Assembly (NCBI GenBank): GCA_040954595.2
Contig: CM082581.2
Coordinates: forward strand, 4,402,001 to 4,466,000
Length of the DNA: 64,000 nt
Source of the DNA: Balanoglossus misakiensis
Lineage: Eukaryota > Hemichordata
Direction of reading: 5' to 3'
Shown here piece by piece: positions 25,947-37,296 of this stretch (its first letter is position 1; each line of letters starts with the position of its first letter). The position numbers were made by a program, and so were the translations under genes. The notes under the pieces are model-generated. The model was not told the DNA's origin. It worked only from the letters and a program-made list of their open reading frames with translations, and did not search any database.

Positions 25947-28900
25947 AATGATTGCCTTAACGTATAGATATATCTACTAGTAAGAATACATTCATAATTT
26001 TAACATGGAGTTGTCAGTCTATGAAAAGAAATCAGTGTACAACTTTTATAGGGTAATTTTGCCTATGCCGTGTAAAAGATTATAGTGTATGCTATAGGAA
26101 TGTGTGATAACGACATGCTCTAAATTTCCTTATTCTTCTGGAGACAGTATCGGGTTAATGATTGCCAAAAAATCCCTCTGAGTTTGGAAATTGAATTTGG
26201 CAGCTGTTTACGAGGTACCGCGTGTCCCCCAAGAATGGATGTTTTACCATACTATGATTCCTGACACGTATGCAGCGTAATTCATACCCACGTGTTATCT
26301 ATTTTCTGAGTGATTTCTACCCAGAAGACACGGCTCCCAACTATACACCACACATTTGTTTACCCATTGGCTAAAACATAAAATTGATTGAATCGGTATA
26401 TTGAAAAATACTGCAGAAGCCAGCTTCCACTATCTGCTGAGTGTAACAGACCAGGCCTGCTTCCAGCAGTGGTTGTGTTTGTGAATATTAATGGACGGCG
26501 AATATAGTACTGTATATTGCTTCTTGAAATTGCCTTTATATCTGAAGATATACGGAACCCTTTTTTCTTCTAAAATGGAATATTTCATGTATATACATGT
26601 ATTATGACCATTTCATCTGCAAATTTGTCGATTGCAACTGCTATGTAAATACAACTATCTTTCTGCTATGTATATGACGCGCATACACGGGAGCTGAACG
26701 TTACATGAAGTGCACGCCCTCAGAAGGCATTCCTTTCGAATTACCCTCTTCGGTGAGCGTGATGGATACTGAGAAATGTTGGGTCTAGTTAAAATTTGAA
26801 CAGCCGTGCAATATGCTGCCTCCGACCAGTTATATCAGCTCCAACGCATACGTTGTGTTGACAATGTACACGTCTCAATGACCAATTATCGCCGACTGAC
26901 AGCAAAGTTAAACACATAAATATCCGGTTTCCCGGACTTTTGTAAGAATCCTCGGGAGTCAATCACAGGGAACATTAGAACGACACGGTCGAGTTGTAAA
27001 CATTCATAATTACAATGGAATTATTCCCTTTTGGCGTAGACATGCAGTACACCGAGAGTCACAAAAAATACCCGAGTTAATTAGCCAGCCCGGCCATTTC
27101 AATTATCGAAAATCACTTCCCTCGTAAATTGTTGCACTGTCGTGACTTGTTAGCTGCTTGACACATCGAGTGTTTCCCCTTTCATCGACAATACCAAAAT
27201 GTGAGTGGATGGGTGCGGCGCGAATGGAATACTGATCTCCTAGGGAAAGAAGCCCGAGCTATCTAAAGTGCCACGCGTGTGTCAAGATAGTGTAATAAGT
27301 AAAATTTGAAAAGAGCCTGGTGCATGCCAGAGTAGTTGTTATAATTAAAGGTTGCGACCTTGGAGCTGGCGAAATAAACCATTTCTGCACGTGTTAATGT
27401 ATGTCACACAATTCGCACAAGACATGGACGGCATTTTAACAAAGGTTGTGGGTATGAAACGTAAATGCAGACTGTAGTCACCTCAGTTAATGTATAGATG
27501 CGACAGAATTACATAGTCATTGGACAAATATTAATTTTGGAAACCTTTTCATCCGAAGAATACGAATTGTTATTCATTTAGGTCGAAGGGTGCCTGTATG
27601 AACTGACCCTGAAGAAATTGAGTGGAAATGCTAGTTTGTAACCAATTTTAACCACATAAACATACAATTGCCATGTATATAAAAATACGAGGAGTGCGTC
27701 TTGATGAAATTAAGAATATATTTTGAGACCTCGTGATTAAGTAACCCCTTATAAGAGTCTACATGTTTCGCAGCCAAAACTGCATAACGTGTTCAAAATG
27801 CAATCAACTAATTTAAGAAATGATGAATAAAATGATCTAAAGTGAAATCCATCAAATTTGGCAAATTACTTACAGTCGTTTTAGTGACCGGCTAACCTCA
27901 TGAAAATGTTAGTAGAATAAACCTGAGGATTTCATCAAACCGAGTCATCTGAAACATAAAGTTTCTCTGATGCTTTTTAGGACATTTCTTGTCAACATTT
28001 TGAAATTTCAAAGTCAACTCGTCGCGTGTAGCAATATTTTCAAGAAGTTTGTCGTTCGAAGATATTGTAAAATGGCTGCAAATGACGAAGGAAACGACAA
28101 GGACAATATCTCGCACATATCTTATACACTTGAGATAAAGAGTCGCAAAGTCACGATAATATACGTCATGATTACTTACGTTAGTGTTTACGTACAAAAT
28201 GTATGGTTCTCAATGCCAACATATGGCGTCACAGTGCCATGAGTGAGTATGAAATGAACAGCCTCATTACGGAACTTACGCGACAACGAGACAAATATTC
28301 CCTGATTGACACTATTATAATATTTAATTATAAAGGATACTTGCAGTAAGGTGATGACTCATCAAGGTCTCCGTGTCTCAACCCTTGACAAATGTTTCTC
28401 ATTAAACGCAATTATACCATGCACAGGAGTGAAAGAAACGGAATATCAGACTCTTGTAATTGTTTCTATGAGGAAGAGACGTGTTCGAGAAGCTAGCTGT
28501 CGTGCCCTACAAAACCAGATATTATACTTCAATGCCTTTGTGCAACCTACTTGGAAGAACGAATGAAGTACGCATAGTTGCTACACGAGGAAATGCTAAA
28601 TGGAAAGCCCTTTACTGCACTCAAGTCGTTAGAGCTGAAAGTCACGACTGCTTGTCCTGGTGGCCACACAGCAAAATACTGTATTGGTTGTGTTCATAGA
28701 GCAGAAGCCCAGGACAGACACAGTCCCTTGAGTATTTCTTATGACAGAGTAATGAATGATGACTTCGTAGAAATAATGAAATAATCGGTATCCACGCAGG
28801 TGAACACGCCTTTATTTTTCCGCGATTGTCTGAACGTCCCCCCCCCACCATTTCGTCTTAGAAGCAAATTCTCTTAACACGGTGCATTTATTATTGATGT

Positions 28901-28982
28901 GTCAATTCAATGTGTGCCCCTATTTTACATGTAAAAGCACTTTCATTTCTATAATTGGTAAAACTGTAATGCATATCAATGA

Positions 28983-29781
28983 TGTTACGACACGCTGGCC
29001 GTTCCAGCCGAAACAGGGCGAGCAATAAACACACTAGCCGGATGGCGTACTTTGTAAGGAACCAAACCAGCGCCGCACGCAATAAAGTTGGTCAACAAAA
29101 GTCACAACAACCAGCAAATCACCTTATTTATAACGAATTTAATAATTACTAAAGTAATCGTGAACATTAAATATTATAAACTAAAGAAACACACAAGAAA
29201 CAAGTGAACTACCTTTTTAAACGTGACCAGGTGTGCATAAACTGAAACAGAACAAGTCCACTGTCCGCTAGAACGTTCCGCTGACTTGACGGAGGACACG
29301 TAGACACAGCAACTCGGCGATAATTCAGTTTAGACACAGCGACACGGCGACAGCTCCAACTCGGCGGCAGTTCAGCGTAGACACAGCGACACGGCGGTCC
29401 AGGCAAAAGTCCAGCTCCAACTGGTTCCACAAAAGTCCGCAAAAGTCTGCTCCACAAAAGTCCGCAAAAGTCTACTCCACAAAAGTCCGCAAAAGTCTGC
29501 TCCACAAAAGTCCGCTCCACACGAAACAGCACGACTTACAACTTGTTCAGAAGAGCAGCCACAGCTTCCAAGACGGTTCAAAAGAGCAGCACGTCCTCCA
29601 GGTCAAATTAACATCCACCCCCACAACGTGGCAACGAGCGGGCTTTTATACTAGCCAAAAATTAATTCATCACACCTGGTCACTTAAATATTCAAATAAA
29701 GAAAGCAAACGAAACGCACACGAAACGCACACGAAAAACACACCTGGTCACAAAACAATAGCCGACTGAACCTACGTAACA
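28983..29781 (-). mobile_element. Solo LTR, probably Ty3/gypsy-type (copy 2)
   Basis: This is the same 799-bp element at +8265 within the second duplicated unit, with the same TGTTACG/CGTAACA ends and ATGA flanks. It is in the same relative position and apparently identical, so the insertion preceded the segmental duplication. It is not an independent transposition, and the pair should not be read as the two ends of one 9-kb element: the DNA between them is the remainder of the duplicated unit, with no gag or pol reading frame. Confidence 0.85.
29426..29515. repeat. 25-bp minisatellite inside LTR (copy 2)
   Basis: This is the duplicate of the 21161-21250 array with the same unit order, including the single TCTAC variant in the second unit. 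Unit number has not changed between copies, although such arrays normally change quickly. Confidence 0.9.
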
Positions 29782-30222
29782 ATGACTAATAAAGTAGAGT
29801 TTGTCTTCCTCTATAATCTGATAAGACAGTACTCAGTAAGATTCCAGAGATAAGGTAAATTATTGATCAAACATTTCGTATATTTATAATAATTAAGACG
29901 GACAAAATTTTCGCTATTTGTTCTTTCCAATTTCAAAGTCAGTGACACACGGGTAAATGCCAAGCACTCGAAATCATCGAGTATGCGCGTTGTACATTTT
30001 CCATATACAGCTGCGGACGGAACGTACGGACACGTCCATACGCACTATCTTAGTTAACTTGTGAAGCGTATAAAGTCTCCGGAAAGTGAATTTGGACGGT
30101 TCATCTTAATTCTTGCTTCTCAAAACAAACAATCGGTTTCTTATAATTTTCGAGCAATGCGCGTGTAATTTAGGAATACTACCGTTACTACTGGACTTGA
30201 CATGGGGAGTGGGAAGGAAAGT

Positions 30223-30330
30223 GGTCACGTCTAATTTGCATATGACTATATATGGTCAAAGGGGCGTGTCTTCGAATTACCGTATTGAGTGCTTTTTGCG
30301 TGGTCACCCAATAATAGTCTGCGATTGGCT
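30223..30330 (+). promoter_or_regulatory. Module A (copy 2)
   Basis: This is the duplicate of 21958-22065 at +8265 with all motifs retained. Confidence 0.35.
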
Positions 30331-31101
30331 TAATGGCTAAAGTTGCATAGATGACCGAATCCATTTAACATATTTAACACAGAGGCAATCTGGCTTTGAG
30401 ATAAAAAAATCCAGATACCATTTATCTTTTCTATATATTTGTAAATGCATTGCCAGGTAATGGTAACATATGACATATGTGCATCAGAAGAAAAAAACAA
30501 CTTTATTTTATGAGAACGGTATAATCACTCCTTCCTATCCATAACCGACTAAGCTTATGCAACGGGTTTTAATCACGTGTTTAATATTTGATGCCGGAAG
30601 CATTAGATTGTGCATTGAAGGCAAATATTCATGACTAACATAGTGTTTTGCATATTGTTTACGATATCGAAAGCAGGGAATATTCCCTAGATACGACTTT
30701 TAATTTTTTGCCGTAATGGAATGATTCATGGAGAGAAATAAAATGCTTAATTAATTGCAGAGATTGTTGACGACTTGCTTTGGTGTGTATGCCCAACCAG
30801 GTTATCATACATTCAACCCTAACAATGTCTAGGTACGCAGATAGATGAAAAACACCTCTTCCCTAAACCAGCAGTTTATCTACGGACACGCACAAATTGT
30901 TCCTAAGATGTCATTACTAGTAATTTATGAGGTTTAAGAAAGGATAGCATAACTGATATTTGCTTTACTAGTATAGGATGAGTGACACATCTCCCACGAA
31001 GATTTGTTATTTCATCTCGCAAATGAAAACTAAAGGAGGCTCCTTAGAGCTTATTGGATTATATTGTGATTGTAATTAGCTAACTGTCCTTGAAGATAAA
31101 C

Positions 31102-31264
31102 GTCTGTCTGCCTGCCATCTTGTCTGCCTTCCTGTCTGTCTGTCTGTCTGCCTGTATGGCTGTCTGTCTGTCTGTCTATCTGTCTGTCTGTCTGTCTGTC
31201 TGTTTGTTTGTTTGTTTGTTTGTCTGTCTGTATGTCTGCCTATTTGTCCGTCTGTCTGTCTGTC
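31102..31264 (+). repeat. TCTG/TTTG microsatellite (copy 2)
   Basis: This is the duplicate of 22837-22999 with the same length and the same pattern of interruptions. That is notable because microsatellites of this kind usually change length fast. Confidence 0.95.
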
Positions 31265-31424
31265 AGGTTATAAGGTGAAGTAATAAATATCAACAGTACG
31301 GAATTAAGTTCCGATAATTGTTTAATGTTATAGTCGGTGCAAAATACAGAAGAGTGTGCGTTTACATCCTGTTTATCTGTTATCGCCTGTCGAGATCATC
31401 AGAAACATCATTTATTCAATATAC

Positions 31425-31544
31425 GGTCACCTCCAATTTACATACGCCCATATATGGCTGAAATGGCGTATTTGAGGGTTCTTAAGATTATAATGGTAGC
31501 GCTCTTTTTCGCGTGTACCATCCACTGAAAATCCGTGATTGGCT
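31425..31544 (+). promoter_or_regulatory. Module B (copy 2)
   Basis: This is the duplicate of 23160-23279 at +8265, with the perfect CArG box at 31448-31457 and the CCAAT-type site at its right end. Confidence 0.35.
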
Positions 31545-31553
31545 AGATCTCAA

Positions 31554-31567
31554 GTTACCATGGTAAC
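31554..31567. promoter_or_regulatory. RFX X-box palindrome (copy 2)
   Basis: This is the identical palindrome in the second unit. The companion near-match is at 31830-31843. Confidence 0.45.
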
Positions 31568-32873
31568 TGTAGCTAAATTTCCATAAGTGACCGTGTAACT
31601 TTAAGGGAACAAATGACTACCGTTTTACCGTTCATCTGTTCTATAACTCTCGTCAAACACGCGCGCAAATATCTACGCGCCAGTTCATGGTGTCACGCTG
31701 ACATAAATGTTGTGACACCCAATGAAGTCAAGAATTATTAAATCTTCTATTCTGTCTATTCATGCTTGTCAAACTTAAAATGAACAAACTGAGGTGGGTT
31801 CGACACAGAACGAAGGAATGTGATAACATGATGCCATGGTAACGCAAATACAAACATAAAACGCCCTGAAAATGCTTTCAAACTAAATAATTTACAGAGA
31901 AATTTTCCAGTCAAGTGGTGCGTGATGTATGAGTGTCACTTGGACTTCTTGGGTGCATTTAACACATTCTTTAAACGTCGTTTGTCGGAAACACTTTATT
32001 CTATTTGTAAAGAAACTAACTGTTCTGTCTAAAGATCTCTGAAAAGCATGCATACTAATTATATTTGACAATGCATCATCCTGGCTTTATATTTCAGTGT
32101 CCGACTTTTAGCGTAGCACATAAAAAGAGAAGAAAAAACTGTTTCAGCAACCTTCTGTACTGTCGTAGCCATAACGCTGTGGGACTCATGTTGAGATGCT
32201 TTACGACTTGACATATTGTATAAATGCATAAAGTACAGTTACAGGTAGTAAATGAAGACTAGCTGTACAAGAACTATTGACGTTCGTTCAGGAAATTAAC
32301 TATCGTTACGAGTTACAGCCGCTCACTTTTCGACTTATAGACAGGCCGCCTGCATATGTCAAACCAGAGTGACATTCTTGTCAATTAAACTAGACGTTTG
32401 CGGTATCATCTACATGTATTATTGTTAAAATAAGAATTGACAAATGAATACGGCTGAGGAATCTTCCCTTTCTTGTGTGTGGTCTCCTCCTCGTAAACGG
32501 TACCGTTGTACGAACAAAGAATAATTTAAAACCCCTAGTTTGATAATGCAACAACCGGGCGTCCTGGATATCCGAGTACAACGGTCTATTTGTCAGTGAC
32601 ACTTTCCCCGGCGTGTTGCAGCGCTCCGTCTTTTCGATATGTCATTATCGCTTTGTAACGTGTAACCACCTACTCTACTGGGTACAAGGCTTTCTTGCTT
32701 AATAACTATAATGGTGTCGGCAACTATTTGATGACACCATTTTCTTGCCCGATCAAGACATAACCAACAGTCTAGACTTAACCTGTTCACTAATAGAACG
32801 AGCGATTTGAGAAAATTGCACAACAATTTTCGGCACCGGTGGCCACAATATATAACATAATGAGGAAAATGCA

Positions 32874-32956
32874 GGGGGCAATTGTCCTAGGGGGGGGGGG
32901 GTTTGTCTGGTCAGCAATTGTCCTCGGGGACATTTGTCGGCAGGGGGGAATTGTGC
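32874..32956 (+). repeat. GGGGCAATTGTCC-type minisatellite with poly-G (copy 2)
   Basis: This is the duplicate of 24609-24692 with 12 G (32890-32901) instead of 13, one of only two differences seen between the 8.3-kb copies. The one-base change opens a 71-codon minus-strand frame at 32790-33005 that copy 1 lacks, a good sign that such frames are not real genes. Confidence 0.75.
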
Positions 32957-34198
32957 ATGAGTAGTTGTGGCCTAGAACCCGTTTTAACAGAGCAATTTCA
33001 AACAAGTTTGAAATGTATCTAGGCTGGGTCGGGCTGTTGCTTTCATGCCTGAGCCAATGTGATCTTTTTTATTATGGACCCGACTGGTCTTCAGGCCACA
33101 TAGTTTAGACAACGCATGTCCATTGGATCGCACACAAAGCCAATCGGCCATACTTACTGGAAATGTGTTAAAGGGCTGCTCAACTACGAACAAAGCACGT
33201 GTATTAACCTTTCAGAAAATTTACCACTTCAACTAAAGTAACGTATTTTAAAAGTTGTGTCATTTTCTCAACAAATGGAATTTTTTACGGACACATACAT
33301 GTATGGCTGTCTGTTTTCTGTTGCCTGAAGAAGCGTTTACAGAGGCGTGTCAAACCTACCATAAATAACGAGCTATCCTAGCAGCATAATTCATTTGATA
33401 GTTGGAGAAGGATTTTATTACGCCTAAATTGGGTAACTGAGTCTTCCTTTTTGACATACTAAAATGATTTAATTTGTTAGATGGCTAGCAACATCAATGC
33501 ACGACTCGCCTCCAAGTGATCACCGTATATCTTATTTGAAATGCATTTTCTTGATTAAAGGTCCCCGCAGGTGTTGATTATGTCATATGCATTGAGAATC
33601 CAGTGATTTATTCCCTGATTTCAAGGACAATGCAGCAAGAAGGAAATGGAAATAACTTTCCATGAAGGCGTATACCAGATTTATGTCGTAGGCTAAACGA
33701 CTCCGGCAAGTCATATTAAGACATTCATACATATCTCACCGGCCAGCTTTCATTGTTCTTGAAAATTAGAACAGTGTCCTAAAATTTTCAGGGGTTTATT
33801 TCTTTACGTAAACGAAGACCTACATGTATAGTTATTCATAATCACAGTGCTTTCACTACTCATTTTTGTTGGTCATATTGCATTCCAAGGAATGACATAC
33901 ATTGTACAGACAATGTGGGCGTCGAAGAACTTTACAGATTCCATGGAAACGGGTTTGAAAGTTATTTCAGGTGATTCTTCCCAACTTCAGTGCGATTTCG
34001 TTGAACTTGTCCAGTTTGAAACTTGCCATTAAACGATGCCGTGTCTTTCTGGACGAGTTTATTATTACCTAATGACATTCATATAACAAACAATGTTGTA
34101 AGAACTTTGTAATTGGAAAAGGGGTGTATTCCCGCACTTTCTAAATACATGAACCGCATGGGTTAGGCTTGTGACATGGGTCATATACTCTATAGCCT

Positions 34199-34211
34199 CC
34201 CCCCCCCCCCC
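34199..34211. repeat. C13 homopolymer (copy 2)
   Basis: This is the matching run in the second unit, one C longer. It restores the 8,265-base offset that was lost at the G-run. Confidence 0.95.
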
Positions 34212-35709
34212 AATGATTGCCTTAACGTATAGATATATCTACTAGTAAGAATACATTCATAATTTTAACATGGAGTTGTCAGTCTATGAAAAGAAATCAG
34301 TGTACAACTTTTATAGGGTAATTTTGCCTATGCCGTGTAAAAGATTATAGTGTATGCTATAGGAATGTGTGATAACGACATGCTCTAAATTTCCTTATTC
34401 TTCTGGAGACAGTATCGGGTTAATGATTGCCAAAAAATCCCTCTGAGTTTGGAAATTGAATTTGGCAGCTGTTTACGAGGTACCGCGTGTCCCCCAAGAA
34501 TGGATGTTTTACCATACTATGATTCCTGACACGTATGCAGCGTAATTCATACCCACGTGTTATCTATTTTCTGAGTGATTTCTACCCAGAAGACACGGCT
34601 CCCAACTATACACCACACATTTGTTTACCCATTGGCTAAAACATAAAATTGATTGAATCGGTATATTGAAAAATACTGCAGAAGCCAGCTTCCACTATCT
34701 GCTGAGTGTAACAGACCAGGCCTGCTTCCAGCAGTGGTTGTGTTTGTGAATATTAATGGACGGCGAATATAGTACTGTATATTGCTTCTTGAAATTGCCT
34801 TTATATCTGAAGATATACGGAACCCTTTTTTCTTCTAAAATGGAATATTTCATGTATATACATGTATTATGACCATTTCATCTGCAAATTTGTCGATTGC
34901 AACTGCTATGTAAATACAACTATCTTTCTGCTATGTATATGACGCGCATACACGGGAGCTGAACGTTACATGAAGTGCACGCCCTCAGAAGGCATTCCTT
35001 TCGAATTACCCTCTTCGGTGAGCGTGATGGATACTGAGAAATGTTGGGTCTAGTTAAAATTTGAACAGCCGTGCAATATGCTGCCTCCGACCAGTTATAT
35101 CAGCTCCAACGCATACGTTGTGTTGACAATGTACACGTCTCAATGACCAATTATCGCCGACTGACAGCAAAGTTAAACACATAAATATCCGGTTTCCCGG
35201 GCTTACATTTTCATTCGAGGTCCAGTGAGCGCTTTTTCGCAATTTGCGTCATATTCTCAGAATTGAGTGTCGGGTGAAGAGTAACCCGATCAATGTAAAG
35301 TTAGTTTATCTGCAACGCTGTTTCTGAAAACACGTCATGTCGTCAAATATTGTCTCAAAAACCTGGAAGCTATTCTGAGATGTAATTATCAATTACACAA
35401 TCGACACATGCCGTTCACTCGACGCCACGAGGCAAACTTCAAAATTTTTAGCCGACAGAACACACGACGTGTCCTGAACTAACGATAAACATTGACTTAG
35501 TTTGTCAAGTAGTTGACAAGGACAGGTTTTTCCAGGGTATTAAGACGCGAATGAAATTGTCACGGCTGATTTTCACGAGACTTGAAATGTACCCACCGGC
35601 ATCAGAGGCTTGTTGTATTTAATGATGAACGTTCGAATACATGCGACGACATTTCCTTGGGAGAAATAGTCTGATAATTTCTTAATTTAATTTAGACATT
35701 ATACCCAGA

Positions 35710-35741
35710 TTTTTTTTTTTTTTTTTTTTTTTGGGGGGGGG
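35710..35741 (-). repeat. T23G9 tract
   Basis: A run of 23 T is followed directly by nine G. Read on the minus strand this is C9A23, and an A-run of that kind can be the 3' tail of a LINE, SINE or processed transcript inserted on the minus strand. I see no retroposon body or target duplication next to it, so it may simply be a homopolymer. It lies about 500 bp outside the right edge of the duplication. Confidence 0.8.
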
Positions 35742-37022
35742 TCAAGTCAATTAATTCTTATAGTTCGGAATTTATAACCTTACGACGACAGAATCTTTCA
35801 TTCAACGTACATTTCGTATTTTATCTCTTAGTCATAACTACTGAACGTATTCATTTATCAGTCAGGTATCACCGCCAATGTTGACATTTGTTGGTGTATT
35901 CAGTAACATAATGAAACCCTTCATATGAACCAGGCAATGGATTTTAGCTGAACCGCAATTGGTCCGGGCTATAGCTACATGCAAATCAAACAAGGGGTTG
36001 AAGACGCACAAATGCCCCGCAACGAGTCTGTCTGGCGGGAGACTTGACCGGCAAACTCGCTCTCTTATTAGGCGTTCGATTCTATCGCCATGGCTACAAG
36101 GATGTGAGCATGCGCTGACTGGGATGAGATAAAACCCGACCAGAAACAATCACTTTGTCCTGGTGTACCTAACGTGTTGGATGCAACTTCCGCCCGGCTA
36201 CGGTTGACTTCCCTGCATGAGATTGCCGTATTCGTGTAATTTCAAGTGCACAGGTACGAGCTCTTCAACTTTTGCCACCTATTCTCTTTCTCTAGACGCA
36301 TATTCATTGATTCAGTCACGTTTTTTTATATTCACATAGCAAGGTATACAGCGGCGTGTATTCCTGTCTCGTAGGGACTAATTTGCAGAGAATACAAATT
36401 GGTATACGTAATTGCTTACCATGCCACTTATCTGCCAGCGAGACTATTTTAAGTTGTTCATTATTGCATTTTAATGAGCTCATCAATGGAGATAATTGAT
36501 GGCCTGCATGAGAAGTCAATGGGTAAAATAGTTGTATTTTACATGAGCCGAGGTATTCGTATGCTGTGATTGAAACATCTCGCGTTTTGTACCCTATAAA
36601 TTCTGCAAAGGCACGTAGGATGCTGTCTACGGTAGATGCATTGAGAGAAGCATACTGTACATGTATATACATATGACTATAGGCGTGTAGACATTTGGAT
36701 GCACGTTGGTGAGATTCATTTTAAACTTTTAAGATGCAACGTATTCGCCACTCACTGTTTACTGATAAAAATGACAATTTCCATTAATGATGCTTTGACC
36801 ATATAAAACAATATACATTTCCCTCAATCATTAACATTTCACATCACGAAAAATACATTTTATGATTACGTGGTACCGCAGCATTGAATGTGCGTGTCAA
36901 AAGGTAAGGCATGTAAATCGAGATGTCGGGTGACGTGGTTATTCAACAACGATGTGATTTATGTTAACCATTCTGATTTGAAAAATATTCCGCTAATGAA
37001 AATTACATGGTATCTATATTTA

Positions 37023-37048
37023 ATGCGAGCACTTCCGAATTAATCATG
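37023..37048 (+). repeat. 26-bp direct repeat, left copy
   Basis: This copy begins ATGCGAGCACTTCCGAA and ends TAATCATG. It matches 37271-37296 at 25 of 26 positions. The intervening 222 bp is unique within the window. Confidence 0.85.
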
Positions 37049-37270
37049 ACGGAGCACCGAGCGCAAAAACAGACGTATGTCTGTCACCTCGAAACAATAT
37101 TCTTGTTAAAGCGTGTTTTCCGCTACCGACTAACAAAGTATCGAGAGCATTAGCTGATTAACGATGTAACGCGAGACGTGAGTTTCCTGGGGGGATTGAT
37201 GTCTTTTGCACGTCCTGTTGATGAGGTGATACACGAGCAGAAGACGGCAAACAAAGCGGGAGTTTCGGCG

Positions 37271-37296
37271 ATGCGAGCACTTCCGAAGTAATCATG
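37271..37296 (+). repeat. 26-bp direct repeat, right copy
   Basis: This is the second copy, differing by one base (T to G at the 18th position). The distance between copies is 248 bp. It could be a dispersed-repeat fragment, a duplicated binding site or the scar of a small local duplication. Confidence 0.85.

Larger units (their letters stand above)
18671..26935 (+). repeat. 8,265-bp tandem segmental duplication, copy 1
   Basis: This segment repeats immediately downstream with no spacer and in the same orientation. Every landmark recurs at +8265, shifting to +8264 after one base is lost in a G-run and returning to +8265 after one is gained in a C-run. Contents in order: unremarkable AT-rich DNA (18671-20717), solo LTR (20718-21516), regulatory-like module A (21958-22065), TCTG microsatellite (22837-22999), module B with RFX palindrome (23160-23302), CAATTGTCC minisatellite (24609-24692), poly-C (25935-25946) and non-coding DNA to the junction. 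No open frame exceeds about 107 codons, and that longest one is the translated LTR. The unit starts at A18671; the joint shares only one G with the left flank. Confidence 0.95.
26936..35200 (+). repeat. 8,265-bp tandem segmental duplication, copy 2
   Basis: This is a second head-to-tail copy of 18671-26935. All landmarks I compared match base for base. The only differences seen are 12 instead of 13 G at 32890-32901 and 13 instead of 12 C at 34199-34211, which cancel so that the length is again 8,265. The copy ends CCCGG at 35200 and unique sequence (GCTTACATT) follows. Near-zero substitution means either a very recent duplication or a redundant assembly of one locus. Homopolymer-only differences are typical of long-read error. 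Confidence 0.95.
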
